A stretch of 64,000 nucleotides of DNA from Streptomyces sp. H27-C3 (GCF_030063415.1 NZ_JASITA010000021.1:59402-123401), one strand, 5' to 3'; positions 33,786-40,902 are shown, counted from the stretch's first letter. Numbers and translations are program-made. The notes: a model not told the origin generated them from the sequence alone.

Positions 33786-34154
33786 ATGCGTCGGCTGGGC
33801 CATCTCGAAGCGGAGATCATGGACCGTCTTTGGACCTGGAAGCGTCCCGCGACAGTCCGCGATGTTGTGGACGACATCAATAAGGACCGGCCCGTTGCCT
33901 ACAGCACGGTGATGACGGTCACCAATATCCTCCACGGCAAGGGCTGGCTGCTTCGAGACAAGCAAGGTCGCGCCTGGCACTACACCCCGGTTCGCAGCCG
34001 TGAGGAGTACGCGGCCGCCCTCATGGAAGACGGTCTGGGAACCAGCAAGGACCGCCCGGCCGCCCTGATCCACTTCGTCGAGAACATGTCCGAGGACGAG
34101 GTGGCCGCATTGCGCAAAGCCCTGAAGACCATGGGACAGCAGGCCAAGCAGTGA
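33786..34154 (+). CDS. blaI: BlaI/MecI/CopY-family repressor
   Basis: A 122-residue winged-helix repressor. Opening MRRLGHLEAEIMDRLWTW, wing region PVAYSTVMTVTNILHGKGWL and dimerisation part FVENMSEDEVAALRKALKTM match the Penicillinase_R family. It overlaps the M56 protease gene by 4 bp (GTGA), the standard BlaI-BlaR arrangement in which the membrane protease cleaves or inactivates the repressor on a signal. A site resembling half of a BlaI operator (CTACTATGG...GTACT at about 33744-33762) precedes it. Genes controlled are unknown; no beta-lactamase is nearby, and such pairs in actinobacteria often sit beside metal genes. Confidence 0.88.
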   Translation: MRRLGHLEAEIMDRLWTWKRPATVRDVVDDINKDRPVAYSTVMTVTNILHGKGWLLRDKQGRAWHYTPVRSREEYAAALMEDGLGTSKDRPAALIHFVENMSEDEVAALRKALKTMGQQAKQ

Positions 34155-35062
34155 ACGCGGCCCCCGCCTTGATCGGATACATGGCCACTGTGGGGGTAGT
34201 CGCCCCACGGCTGATACTGCGAAGCAGCTGGCCACACCGGGCACCCGCGCTGGCGGCGGTCGTATGGCAGGCGCTGGCCCTCTCGTTCGCCATCTCGGCG
34301 GCACTCACCGCGTACCACCTCGCCACGCCGACCGAGCACCTCCACACCGGTCTCCTGGGTCTACTGCACGCGTGCGGACTGCACGCGAACGTCGCAAGGC
34401 CCGATCCGGGTATGGCGCAGCAGTTGGCAGTTGCCCTGCCAGGGACGGTCATGCTTGCTCTGATCGGCAGCTTCGCCTTACATGTGCTACGAGCACGAAG
34501 CGCACGCGCCCGGCATCGTGACGCCTTGGACCTGGTGGGCCGGCACTCGGAGCACCTGCACGCCACGGTGCTCGCCTACGACGCTCCCGCCGCGTACTGC
34601 CTCCCTGGGTGGCGATCGAGGATCGTCGTCAGTGATGCGGCGGTGGAATTGCTGTCGTCCGAGCAGCTCGATGCCGTGCTGGAGCACGAGCGCGCCCATG
34701 TCGCCGGGCGCCACCACCTGGTGCTGGCCGCGGCGGAGGCGTTCGCGTCGGTGTTCCGGTGGGTGCCGCTGGCACGTCACATCAAGGAGCAGACGGCGCT
34801 TCTGCTGGAGATGATCGCGGACGACCGCGCCCTGCGCACGCACTCGCATGCTGTGTTCGCCACCGCGATGTACGAGATGGCAGCGGCCACCACTCCACGG
34901 GGCGCGTTCGCGATCGGCGGCCACACCGCCCTCGTTCGCCTGCGGCGCGTTCTCGGACCGCGCCGCGCGCCCCACCCTGTCCTCCGGGGAGCGGCTGCGG
35001 CTGCCGCCGTCATCGCACCGGTGCTTCCCCTGCTCCTCGCCTGTCCGCCGAGCCTGGGTTGA
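34151..35062 (+). CDS. M56-family membrane metalloprotease (BlaR1-like, no sensor domain)
   Basis: A 303-residue integral membrane protease with about four helices. The zinc motif HExxH is at residues 179-183 (LEHERAHVAGRHH); downstream acidic ligands are likely in EMIADDRALRTHS. The C-terminal penicillin-binding sensor domain of BlaR1 is missing; after the last helix the protein ends. So what it senses is not beta-lactam by the standard mechanism. Cotranscribed with blaI. Converges with the NlpC/P60 gene, 41 bp apart. Confidence 0.85.
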   Translation: MNAAPALIGYMATVGVVAPRLILRSSWPHRAPALAAVVWQALALSFAISAALTAYHLATPTEHLHTGLLGLLHACGLHANVARPDPGMAQQLAVALPGTVMLALIGSFALHVLRARSARARHRDALDLVGRHSEHLHATVLAYDAPAAYCLPGWRSRIVVSDAAVELLSSEQLDAVLEHERAHVAGRHHLVLAAAEAFASVFRWVPLARHIKEQTALLLEMIADDRALRTHSHAVFATAMYEMAAATTPRGAFAIGGHTALVRLRRVLGPRRAPHPVLRGAAAAAAVIAPVLPLLLACPPSLG

Positions 35063-35103
35063 CGGCGTACACGAGGTGGAATGCGGCGCTTTGTAAAGCT
35101 GCG

Positions 35104-36144
35104 TCAGCTGATGCGTACGCCCCACATGAAGGGCATTCCGCTGCGGGCGATGGACTCGTAGCGCACCTGAGCCCCGGGTTTGGGGGCGTGGAGGATCTGG
35201 CCGTTCCCGGCGTAGAAGCCTACGTGGCTCAGGTCGCTGCGCATGATGATGAGGTCTCCGGGTTTGAGCGCGCTCATGGAGCTGATCCGGGTGCCGGCGT
35301 TTGCCTGCGCCTGGGAGGTGCGAGGTATGGACACGCCGGCCTGCTGGAACGCCCAGGAGGTCAAGCCGGAGCAGTCGAAGGAGTTCGGCCCGGTTGCTCC
35401 CCACACATAGGGCATGCCAACCCTGCCCTTGGCCGCGCTGAAGGCCGAAGCAGCACGCTGCGAAGCACTGCCTTCGTTTCCGAGCTCGACCCGCTCGCTG
35501 GCGCGGTTGGCCCGTTCCTCCTTGGCGGCGATCTTCGCCCGCTCCCCGGCCGTCAGCGTGTTCAGCAGCTTTTGCGCCTTCGCCAGCTTGCCGTTGATCT
35601 GGTTCTTCCTGCTCCCCAGTTCCTTGCGCGTGTCCTCAAGGTCGCCGAGTTTTTCCGTAGCCTGACTGCGCTGCTGCTGCAGGGCACGCTGCTGCGACAG
35701 GAACAGTTTGAGCGCGCCGGCCTGCCGCGCGCTCAGCCGGTCCATGTCCGACGCCTTCTCCAGGTAGCCGTCAGGGTCCGCCGAGAGCAGCAACTGCACC
35801 GACGGATCGAGGCCGCCGCTACGGTATTGCCCGGCAGCTATCGAGCCCAGGCGGCCGCGCAGTTTGTTGAGGTCGCCCTGCTTGCGAGCAGCCGTCTCCT
35901 GCAGATCGGCCACCTGCTTCTGCAGACCGTCGGCCTTCTCCTTCGCCCCGTTGTACTTCTCTGTGGCTTGCGTCGCCTCTTCGTACAGACGGTCGACCTG
36001 CGCTTCGGCGCCCTTTTTGTTGGGGTCGGGCAAGGGGTCGGCCGAAGCCGACTGCGTCGACATGACGACGGCGGCCGCCGCTGTCACCGTAAGGACGGTC
36101 GCATAGCTCTGATTCGGCTGCTTAGGACGGCGGTGGGACGCCAC
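35104..36144 (-). CDS. NlpC/P60-family peptidoglycan endopeptidase
   Basis: A 346-residue secreted hydrolase: signal peptide (TVLTVTAAAAVVMSTQSASA), a long coiled coil (about residues 40-220, repeated Lys/Glu/Gln heptads) and a C-terminal NlpC/P60 domain with Cys258 (FDCSGL), His307 (SHVGFY) and His319 (ILHAPKPG). Architecture as in RipA-type D,L-endopeptidases. A promoter and a structured leader of about 135 nt lie upstream, like the c-di-AMP-controlled cell-wall hydrolases of Streptomyces. It is the only minus-strand gene in the right half of the island. Confidence 0.88.
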   Translation of the reverse strand: MASHRRPKQPNQSYATVLTVTAAAAVVMSTQSASADPLPDPNKKGAEAQVDRLYEEATQATEKYNGAKEKADGLQKQVADLQETAARKQGDLNKLRGRLGSIAAGQYRSGGLDPSVQLLLSADPDGYLEKASDMDRLSARQAGALKLFLSQQRALQQQRSQATEKLGDLEDTRKELGSRKNQINGKLAKAQKLLNTLTAGERAKIAAKEERANRASERVELGNEGSASQRAASAFSAAKGRVGMPYVWGATGPNSFDCSGLTSWAFQQAGVSIPRTSQAQANAGTRISSMSALKPGDLIIMRSDLSHVGFYAGNGQILHAPKPGAQVRYESIARSGMPFMWGVRIS

Positions 36145-36279
36145 TGAGGCGGGCTCCTTCTTGCTCGGCCCGCCTGACCAGCGGGGGCATCACCCCTGCC
36201 TGACCCGCGCGAAGCTGGCGGATGCGGCGGCACCCTCGCCTGGCGTCCCGGTTGGGCGGCCGACCGTGCGGAGGTTTGA
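36145..36279 (-). promoter_or_regulatory. structured 5' leader, candidate ydaO-type (c-di-AMP) riboswitch
   Basis: Read on the minus strand, the leader contains GGTCGGCCGCCCAACCGGG, a GGGTGCCGCCGC run, CGCGGGTCAGGC, the palindromic AGGGGTGATGCCCCC and CTGGTCAGGCGGG. The gene class downstream (secreted NlpC/P60) is the one commonly controlled by this riboswitch in Streptomyces. I could not align it to the Rfam model here, so the assignment is tentative. Confidence 0.4.
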
Positions 36280-36285
36280 GACATC

Positions 36286-36315
36286 ACACTAATCTGTTAA
36301 GTAGTTTAGTTGCAA
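36286..36315 (-). promoter_or_regulatory. promoter of the NlpC/P60 gene
   Basis: On the minus strand, TTGCAA (36310-36315), an 18-bp spacer and TAGTGT (36286-36291) match the Streptomyces housekeeping pattern TTGACN-N17-TAGRNT. Transcription would start near 36279. Confidence 0.6.
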
Positions 36316-36424
36316 TGCGCCCCTGCTGTCGTCTGAAGCTCAGCCCCGCCCCCCGTTGCGTGCAGACGCCCGTTGGCGGGAGACGGCCCGTCGCTGCGGG
36401 GCGGTCGGCAGGTGGGAAAGTCTC

Positions 36425-36568
36425 CATGCGTCGCGGAGGTGCAGTCGAGGTGGTCATGCTGCAGAGGCTGGCGATGCCTTGCCGGACGCCAGCGCGATGG
36501 CTGGCGCCGTCGCCACCTCCCACGTAGTCGAGATCGCCGCTATGGACGGCCTCCTCCTCGCGCAACTA
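36425..36568 (+). pseudogene. DUF305 C-terminal remnant, frameshifted
   Basis: One frame reads GGAVEVVMLQRLAMP, matching HEGAVEMAK of intact DUF305 proteins; a second frame continues LPDASAMAGAVATSHVVEIA then AMDGLLLAQ, matching PAKDMAGDIVTSQSSEITRM of the copy at 28.1-28.7 kb. The upstream two thirds are missing. It ends at the inverted-repeat element that starts at 36569. Confidence 0.5.
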
Positions 36569-36730
36569 ACGACCTCACCCGCGATTGGCAGTGGGAGAAG
36601 GAGCGACGTCTGGGGCCTTCGAATCCAAGGCGGAGGAGGGAGTGATGGCGGAGCCATCGCGACTGACGACAACGCCGGAGGCGGAGGTCCCAGGCGCCGC
36701 GACGCCGCTGCCAATCGCGGGTGAGGTCGT
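36569..36730. mobile_element. 162-bp element with perfect 23-bp terminal inverted repeats
   Basis: Left end ACGACCTCACCCGCGATTGG plus CAG (36569-36591) is exactly complementary to 36708-36730. Between them is a GGCGGAGGAGGGAG-containing core (see repeat family B). No ORF of note and no clear target duplication. Size and ends suggest a MITE-like non-autonomous element or a very large hairpin. Confidence 0.6.
36610..36660 (+). repeat. interspersed repeat family B, copy 1
   Basis: Core CCTTCGAATCCAAGGCGGAG followed by GAGGGAGTGATGGCGGAGCC. The reverse complement of a close relative (CTTCGCATCCAAGGCGGAGG, then AGGGAGGCGACGCGGAGC) lies at about 40905-40955. Confidence 0.6.
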
Positions 36731-36807
36731 AACCCGAGCCGGCCCATCCGGCACCGTGATCTGGGCGGCCGACCGGCACCCCCGCCTCTCAACTCCCGCC
36801 GCTACCG

Positions 36808-36835
36808 TTCAGAATACCCCTGGGGGGTATATGCT
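36808..36835 (+). promoter_or_regulatory. CsoR-like operator within a promoter spacer
   Basis: TTCAGA (36808-36813) and TATGCT (36830-36835) enclose a 16-bp spacer that is almost wholly the palindrome ATACCCC-TGG-GGGGTAT (36814-36830). G-tract palindromes of this kind are the binding sites of the copper sensor CsoR. No csoR gene is in the window, so a genomic CsoR elsewhere would act on it. Confidence 0.6.
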
Positions 36836-36874
36836 TTGCGTGCGGGTCAGCGAATGGCTCCAGGGGATGTGTGA

Positions 36875-37024
36875 ATGGGGATGATTGTCATGGACCACAA
36901 CGCGCACGACACTGGCTCCGAAGCGCACGGCACCGCCGAGCATCAGGCGGACGGCGGCCATGGGGCACACGCAGGGGGCGGTTACGGGACGATGCTCACC
37001 GCGTTCGCCTGCGGCTGCCGGTAG
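36875..37024 (+). CDS. 49-residue His-rich peptide, candidate copper-binding protein
   Basis: ATG 36875 (alternatives 36881 and 36890) opens a short frame ending TAG 37022-37024. AGGGGA lies at 36862-36867. The peptide begins MGMIVMDHNAHDTGSEAHGT, continues with AEHQADGGHGAHAGGGYG and ends LTAFACGCR. It has six His, two Cys as CxC, several Met and Asp, and almost no hydrophobic core, so it resembles a small metallothionein or metal chaperone more than an enzyme. The copper-type operator just upstream suggests induction by copper. It is the last gene inside the island. No homologue comes to mind. Confidence 0.55.
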   Translation: MGMIVMDHNAHDTGSEAHGTAEHQADGGHGAHAGGGYGTMLTAFACGCR

Positions 37025-37096
37025 AGGGGGTCCGGAGGCTTGAATCAGAGGCTGTGCTGCGTACTGGCCTGGGAGGATCGGGTGATCGCCAGACGC

Positions 37097-37115
37097 GTTG
37101 GTCACGCGTTGGTCA
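37097..37115 (+). repeat. paired GTTGGTCA motifs, right end of island
   Basis: GTTGGTCA at 37097-37104 and 37108-37115, same strand and same 11-bp period as the pair at 22327. The remaining sequence from 37025 to 37407 has no gene that I can support. Confidence 0.6.
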
Positions 37116-37167
37116 TGTCGAGGACCTGTGAGGCGCGTTTTGCCTGGTCAGAGCGATGAAACGGAGC

Positions 37168-37188
37168 GACGACCGGGGTCGCCACCCC
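37168..37188 (+). repeat. right direct repeat (candidate attR) of the island
   Basis: Identical over 21 bases to 22190-22210. Here the hairpin's second arm is different: CCGGGGTC pairs with GACCCCGG at 37198-37205 instead. So the intact terminator is at the left copy only. Confidence 0.7.
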
Positions 37189-37407
37189 CCACAGGAGTGA
37201 CCCCGGCCGCCGTCCGTGCGGACCGTGCGACGGCCCGTACTCCACTCAGCGCCATGGATGCGTTTTCTGTCACACCGCGCTGTGTCAGCGGGTCGTTGCA
37301 GGTTGTACAGGTTGCTGGACGGCGCCCTGTCGGACGTCGTAGCGTGCGGGTTCGCGCAGGGCTGCGCGGTGGTGGTGACCAGCGGCGACTGGGGACAGGT
37401 TGAGGGT

Positions 37408-38178
37408 GTGCTGGGGGACGACGCGGAGCTGACCACCGCGGTGCTCGCGGCGCAGGACGGGAACGAAGACGCTTTCCGTGCTGTGTACCGCTCCGTGCAC
37501 CCGCGGTTGCTCGGTTACATACGCACGCTGGTGGGGGACTCGGAGGCGGAGGACGTCGCCTCGGAGTCCTGGCTCCAGATAGCCCGCGACCTCGAAAGGT
37601 TCAGCGGCGACGCCGACCGCTTCAGGGGCTGGGCCGCGCGCATCGCGCGCAACCGCGCGCTCGACCACATCCGGATGCGGGGCAGGCGCCCCGCCGTCGG
37701 CGGCGACGAGACCGAGCTGGCCGGTAGGCCGGGCGAGTCGGACACCGCGGGCGAGGCGATGGAAGCGCTCTCCACAGGCCGTACGCTCGCCCTCATCGCC
37801 CAGCTTCCGCAGGACCAGGCCGAGGCGGTCGTCCTGCGCGTGGTCGTCGGGCTCGACGCGAAGAGTGCGGCGGAGACCCTGGGCAAGCGCCCCGGCGCGG
37901 TACGGACCGCGGCGCACCGCGGGCTGAAGAGGCTGGCCGAACTGCTGGCCGCGGAGCTCCCGCCGGAGACCGTCCCGCCGGGCACGGTCCCGCCGTTCGG
38001 CGTCGGTGGCCCTTCACCCGCCGGGAGCGGCGACGGAGCGGGCAGCGGTACCGTGGCGGGCGCGATGGACGAGCGGCCGGAACTGGGCGCCGTACCGTCG
38101 CAGCGGGGCCGGATGCAGGGCTGGGTGACGTCTGCCGGTGTGACGCATTCGCGTGTGCGGACGCAGAAGGACATGTGA
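37408..38178 (+). CDS. ECF sigma factor (paralogue 2)
   Basis: A 256-residue group IV sigma factor. Region 2: VYRSVHPRLLGYIRTLVGDS, then AEDVASESWLQIARDLERF and WAARIARNRALDHIRMRGR. Region 4: LPQDQAEAVVLRVVVGLDAK, then SAAETLGKRPGAVRTAAHRG. A Pro/Gly-rich tail of about 60 residues follows (PPETVPPGTVPPFGVGG). The GTG at 37408 is my choice; GTG codons upstream at about 37372-37375 are possible. Its stop shares a base with the next start (TGATG). It is paralogous to the factor at 20.6 kb, and both pairs probably arose by duplication. Confidence 0.85.
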   Translation: MLGDDAELTTAVLAAQDGNEDAFRAVYRSVHPRLLGYIRTLVGDSEAEDVASESWLQIARDLERFSGDADRFRGWAARIARNRALDHIRMRGRRPAVGGDETELAGRPGESDTAGEAMEALSTGRTLALIAQLPQDQAEAVVLRVVVGLDAKSAAETLGKRPGAVRTAAHRGLKRLAELLAAELPPETVPPGTVPPFGVGGPSPAGSGDGAGSGTVAGAMDERPELGAVPSQRGRMQGWVTSAGVTHSRVRTQKDM

Positions 38179-39254
38179 TGGCCGACGAGCGTGACGAGTG
38201 GCTCGACGAGGACGCGGCGGAGCGACTGCTGCGCGGCGAGCCGGTCGAGTCTGCCGACGATCACGTACGGGCCAGTGCCGAACGCCTCTCCGCCGCCCTG
38301 GACGGGCTGGCCCGCGCGGGCGGCCCGGAGCCAGGCGCCCCCGCCGGACTTCCCGGTGAAGCCGCCGCGCTGGCGGCCTTCCGCAGTGCCCGAGCAGCGT
38401 CCCCGGACGCGCTCCCCTCAGTACGTATCGGCGCCGGTCCCACGCGCGCCGCGGTGACCGCCGGCCGCGGGGGACCCGGGCCCGCGCGCGGGGGACGCCC
38501 GATACGGTTCGGCCTGGCCGCCGCGCTTGCCGGGGTCGCGCTCGGCGGCGTCGCGGTCGCGGGCGGCACGGGTGTGCTGCCGGCGCCCTTCGGCCTGGGC
38601 GCCGATCCGATGCCCGAGTCCTCCGTCTCGGCCGCCTCGACCCCGGATCCGCTCGTCTCCGAGGCGCCCACCGAGGCCCCGGCCGCCCCCGGGTCCGTCC
38701 TGCCGTCCACCCGCGCCCCGGACCGCGAGAGCGCCACGCCGGGCCGTGGCCACGGCGACGGAGGCAAGGACGGCACGCACGACCCGGCCCTGCCGCCGGC
38801 CGACGACCCGGCCCCTGGCGCCGGTACTCCGGAGCCGGGTCAGGACCCCACCACCGAAGCCCCCCAGGACAACGGCGGCAAGGGTGGCGGCAGCGGAAAG
38901 GCCACCTGGCACCGCACGACGGTCCAGGCCTGCCGCGACTACCGCCGCGGCGACCTCGCCGCCGAGCACAAGCGCCGCCTGGACGCGGCGGCCAGGGGAT
39001 CCCACCGGGTGGCCCGCTTCTGCGACCGGCTGCTGGACGGCTCGGACTCCCGGCCGGGCGACGGCGACCACGGTGGCGATGACGGTGGCGGCGGCGATGA
39101 CGGCAGCGCGGACGGCGGCGGTGGCAAGGACGCCGGCGGCCAGGGTGCGCCCGGCGCGGGCGGTGGGCCCGTCCCCCGGATCTCCCACTCCCCGCTGCCC
39201 CTCCCGGAGCGCGCGGCGCCCTCCGTCGGGTCGGCTGCCCGAAACTCAACCTGA
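38178..39254 (+). CDS. membrane protein paired with ECF sigma factor 2, putative anti-sigma factor
   Basis: A 358-residue protein: acidic cytoplasmic N-terminus (ADERDEWLDEDAAERLLRGE), a helix (IRFGLAAALAGVALGGVAVA) followed by GGTGVLPAPFGLG, then a long extracellular Pro/Asp/Gly region with a two-Cys block CRDYRRGDLAAEHKRRLDAA...RFCDRLL, and a Gly/Asp-rich tail. The helix exit and two-Cys block match the partner protein at 21.2 kb (AGTGAIPVPFG and CRSYLAAGG...YCEQVV). There is no ZAS motif. Coupling to the sigma factor supports an anti-sigma or sensor function. Confidence 0.7.
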   Translation: MADERDEWLDEDAAERLLRGEPVESADDHVRASAERLSAALDGLARAGGPEPGAPAGLPGEAAALAAFRSARAASPDALPSVRIGAGPTRAAVTAGRGGPGPARGGRPIRFGLAAALAGVALGGVAVAGGTGVLPAPFGLGADPMPESSVSAASTPDPLVSEAPTEAPAAPGSVLPSTRAPDRESATPGRGHGDGGKDGTHDPALPPADDPAPGAGTPEPGQDPTTEAPQDNGGKGGGSGKATWHRTTVQACRDYRRGDLAAEHKRRLDAAARGSHRVARFCDRLLDGSDSRPGDGDHGGDDGGGGDDGSADGGGGKDAGGQGAPGAGGGPVPRISHSPLPLPERAAPSVGSAARNST

Positions 39255-39468
39255 CCTGCGTTTCTTCCTTCCTGTCGGCAGGGTGTGACGTTTTTTGGGC
39301 TGGTGGCGCAGTAGAGAGTGAGCCGACTGGTCATCGGCCGCGCGACGAGCCGGGGTTCCCCCCGTACCTACGGCTCCGCGCACACGGCGCGGGCGGGAAC
39401 GTTCCCCCGATCCCGTCCGCGCCCACTTCGTTTCGCCCCCTTCATCACGGCGTTCGCCCGGCCCCGCC

Positions 39469-40524
39469 TCACCCGTACACGACGACCTTGTCGCCGTTGC
39501 GTACCTGGCTGAACAGGCTCGCGATCTTCCCCTGGTCCCGGACATTGATGCAGCCGTGCGAGGCACCGTTGTAGCCGCGGGCCGCGAAATCCGCCGAGTA
39601 GTGCACGGCCTGGCCGCCGCTGAAGAACATGGCGTACGGCATGGGGGTGTCGTACAGCGTCGAGACGTGGTCCCGCGACTTCCAGTACACCTTGAACGTC
39701 CCCTCACGAGTGGGGGTGTACTGCGACCCGAGCCGCACATCCATCGCGGAGACGACCCGCCCGTCGATCATCCAGGCCAGCGTGCGGCTGTTCTTGCTTA
39801 TGCACAGGACCCGGCCCTCCACGCAGCGCGGATCGGGCTTCGCGACCGCCTCGGTGGTCGGCGGGCGCAGCTCCGAGCGGGTCGGCTCGTCGGTCAGCGC
39901 CAGGAGCCGCTGCCAGGTGACGATGTCCGTGCTGCCCGTACCGGCCAGGCCGCGTCCACCCTGGAAATCGGCGACCGCGGCGGCGGTGACCGTGCCGTAG
40001 TAGCCGGTGGGGCTGCGGTCGAAGTGGCCGGTCTGCCGGAGCCTGGCCTGCAGCTCCCGCACCTGGGCGCCCCCGGAGCCGCTCGCCATCAGCGTTCTGG
40101 GCCTGGGTACGGCCCTCTTCGACGGCGTGACGGTCGAAGGAGTGGCGGACGGCGGCCTGGCCGGGGACGAGGCAGCCGGTGAGGCCGATCGCGGCGCCGC
40201 GGAGGGCGCACTCACGGGCTTGTGCCCCGTAGCGGGCGCCTTCGAGCCCCCTGGTCCGGCCTGCGCCCCGGCGCGCGAGCCGGGGGAAGGGGCGCCCGCC
40301 CCCGCGGTCTGCACCGTGCACCCCGTGGTCACTGTCACGGCCACCACCGCGGTTGCGGCGAGGGCCCTACGTATGAGCACCGCCCGATGATCCGACCTGT
40401 TCTGGCCTGGCGCCGCCCTTGGCCCTTGCCCCTGCCGACTGTTCCGGCTGTCCTGACCGTTGCGGCTGTGCCGACTGCCCTGGCCGTTCCAGTGGTCCTG
40501 GCTGTTCCGGCTGTGCTGGTTCAT
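39469..40524 (-). CDS. L,D-transpeptidase lipoprotein with peptidoglycan-binding domain
   Basis: A 351-residue exported protein. The cytoplasmic N-terminus is 45 residues of Asn/Ser/Arg/Gln repeats (NSQDHWNGQGSRHSRNGQDS), followed by a helix ending in lipobox-like TVTTGC, a Ser/Pro/Ala linker, a peptidoglycan-binding 1 domain (GGAQVRELQARLRQTGHFDR...TVTAAAVADFQ) and a YkuD domain. The catalytic signature is HYSADFAARGYNGASHGCIN, with the Cys near residue 325. It forms 3-3 crosslinks in peptidoglycan. It converges on nothing; the region 39255-39468 shows no gene. Confidence 0.85.
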   Translation of the reverse strand: MNQHSRNSQDHWNGQGSRHSRNGQDSRNSRQGQGPRAAPGQNRSDHRAVLIRRALAATAVVAVTVTTGCTVQTAGAGAPSPGSRAGAQAGPGGSKAPATGHKPVSAPSAAPRSASPAASSPARPPSATPSTVTPSKRAVPRPRTLMASGSGGAQVRELQARLRQTGHFDRSPTGYYGTVTAAAVADFQGGRGLAGTGSTDIVTWQRLLALTDEPTRSELRPPTTEAVAKPDPRCVEGRVLCISKNSRTLAWMIDGRVVSAMDVRLGSQYTPTREGTFKVYWKSRDHVSTLYDTPMPYAMFFSGGQAVHYSADFAARGYNGASHGCINVRDQGKIASLFSQVRNGDKVVVYG

Positions 40525-40630
40525 TTCCGCCCCCGGTGTCTCGTCCGTCCCCAGGGACTATTTCCCGTTCTGCCCGGTCGCGAAAGCCCGCGCATGATGG
40601 AAACCCAGGGGCTACCGGGAGGTACAGGAG

Positions 40631-40902
40631 ATGGCGCGTGAGCCGGACGGCGGTCGACTGAACGAGAGCGGCCTGCCCATCGAGCCCGTGTACGGACCGG
40701 AAGCGCTGGCGGGTTGGGACCCGGCGGAGAAGTTGGGTGAGCCCGGCGCGTACCCCTTCACGCGGGGCGTGTACCCGTCGATGTACACCGGCCGGCCGTG
40801 GACGATGCGCCAGTACGCGGGCTTCGGTACCGCCACTGAGTCCAACGCCCGCTACCGGCAGCTGATCGCCCACGGCACGACGGGCCTGTCCGTCGCCTTC
40901 GC
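40631..40902 (+). pseudogene. methylmalonyl-CoA mutase large subunit, 5' fragment
   Basis: ATG 40631 has GGAGGTACAGGAG just upstream, an intact gene start. The product reads ESGLPIEPVYGPEALAGWDP, then YPFTRGVYPSMYTGRPWTMR, QYAGFGTATESNARYRQLIA and HGTTGLSVAF, which is the highly conserved N-terminus of methylmalonyl-CoA mutase alpha subunits (YPSMYTGRPWTMRQYAGFG binds CoA). At SVAF, where relatives continue with DLPTQMG, the homology stops at about 40902 and repeat family B begins. About 85 of some 560 residues remain. So the gene was interrupted or deleted here. Confidence 0.8.

Larger units (their letters stand above)
22190..37188. mobile_element. putative integrated genomic island (metal handling, about 15 kb)
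   Basis: Bounded by identical 21-bp direct repeats and inserted between two paralogous ECF sigma operons that, from memory, are adjacent in S. coelicolor. Near both ends, inside the repeats, lie two direct GTTGGTCA motifs with 11-bp period. Cargo genes (TetR, drug MFS, NmtR, P1B-4 ATPase, DUF305, His-rich proteins, cysteine-synthase-like enzyme, BlaI/M56, NlpC/P60) are typical accessory functions, and remnants of other genes lie at the right end. No integrase, excisionase or transfer gene was found, so the element is either non-autonomous or degraded. Confidence 0.6.

Noticed and set aside
36871..37131. 86-codon frame overlapping the His-rich peptide gene in another phase
   Set aside because: Translation is Arg-rich and non-descript; the other phase has the better ribosome-binding site, His clustering and a natural stop.
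37025..37407. Possible gene between the His-rich peptide and the second sigma factor
   Set aside because: Only short Arg-rich frames; the segment instead contains the island's right-end motifs and the sigma factor's upstream region.
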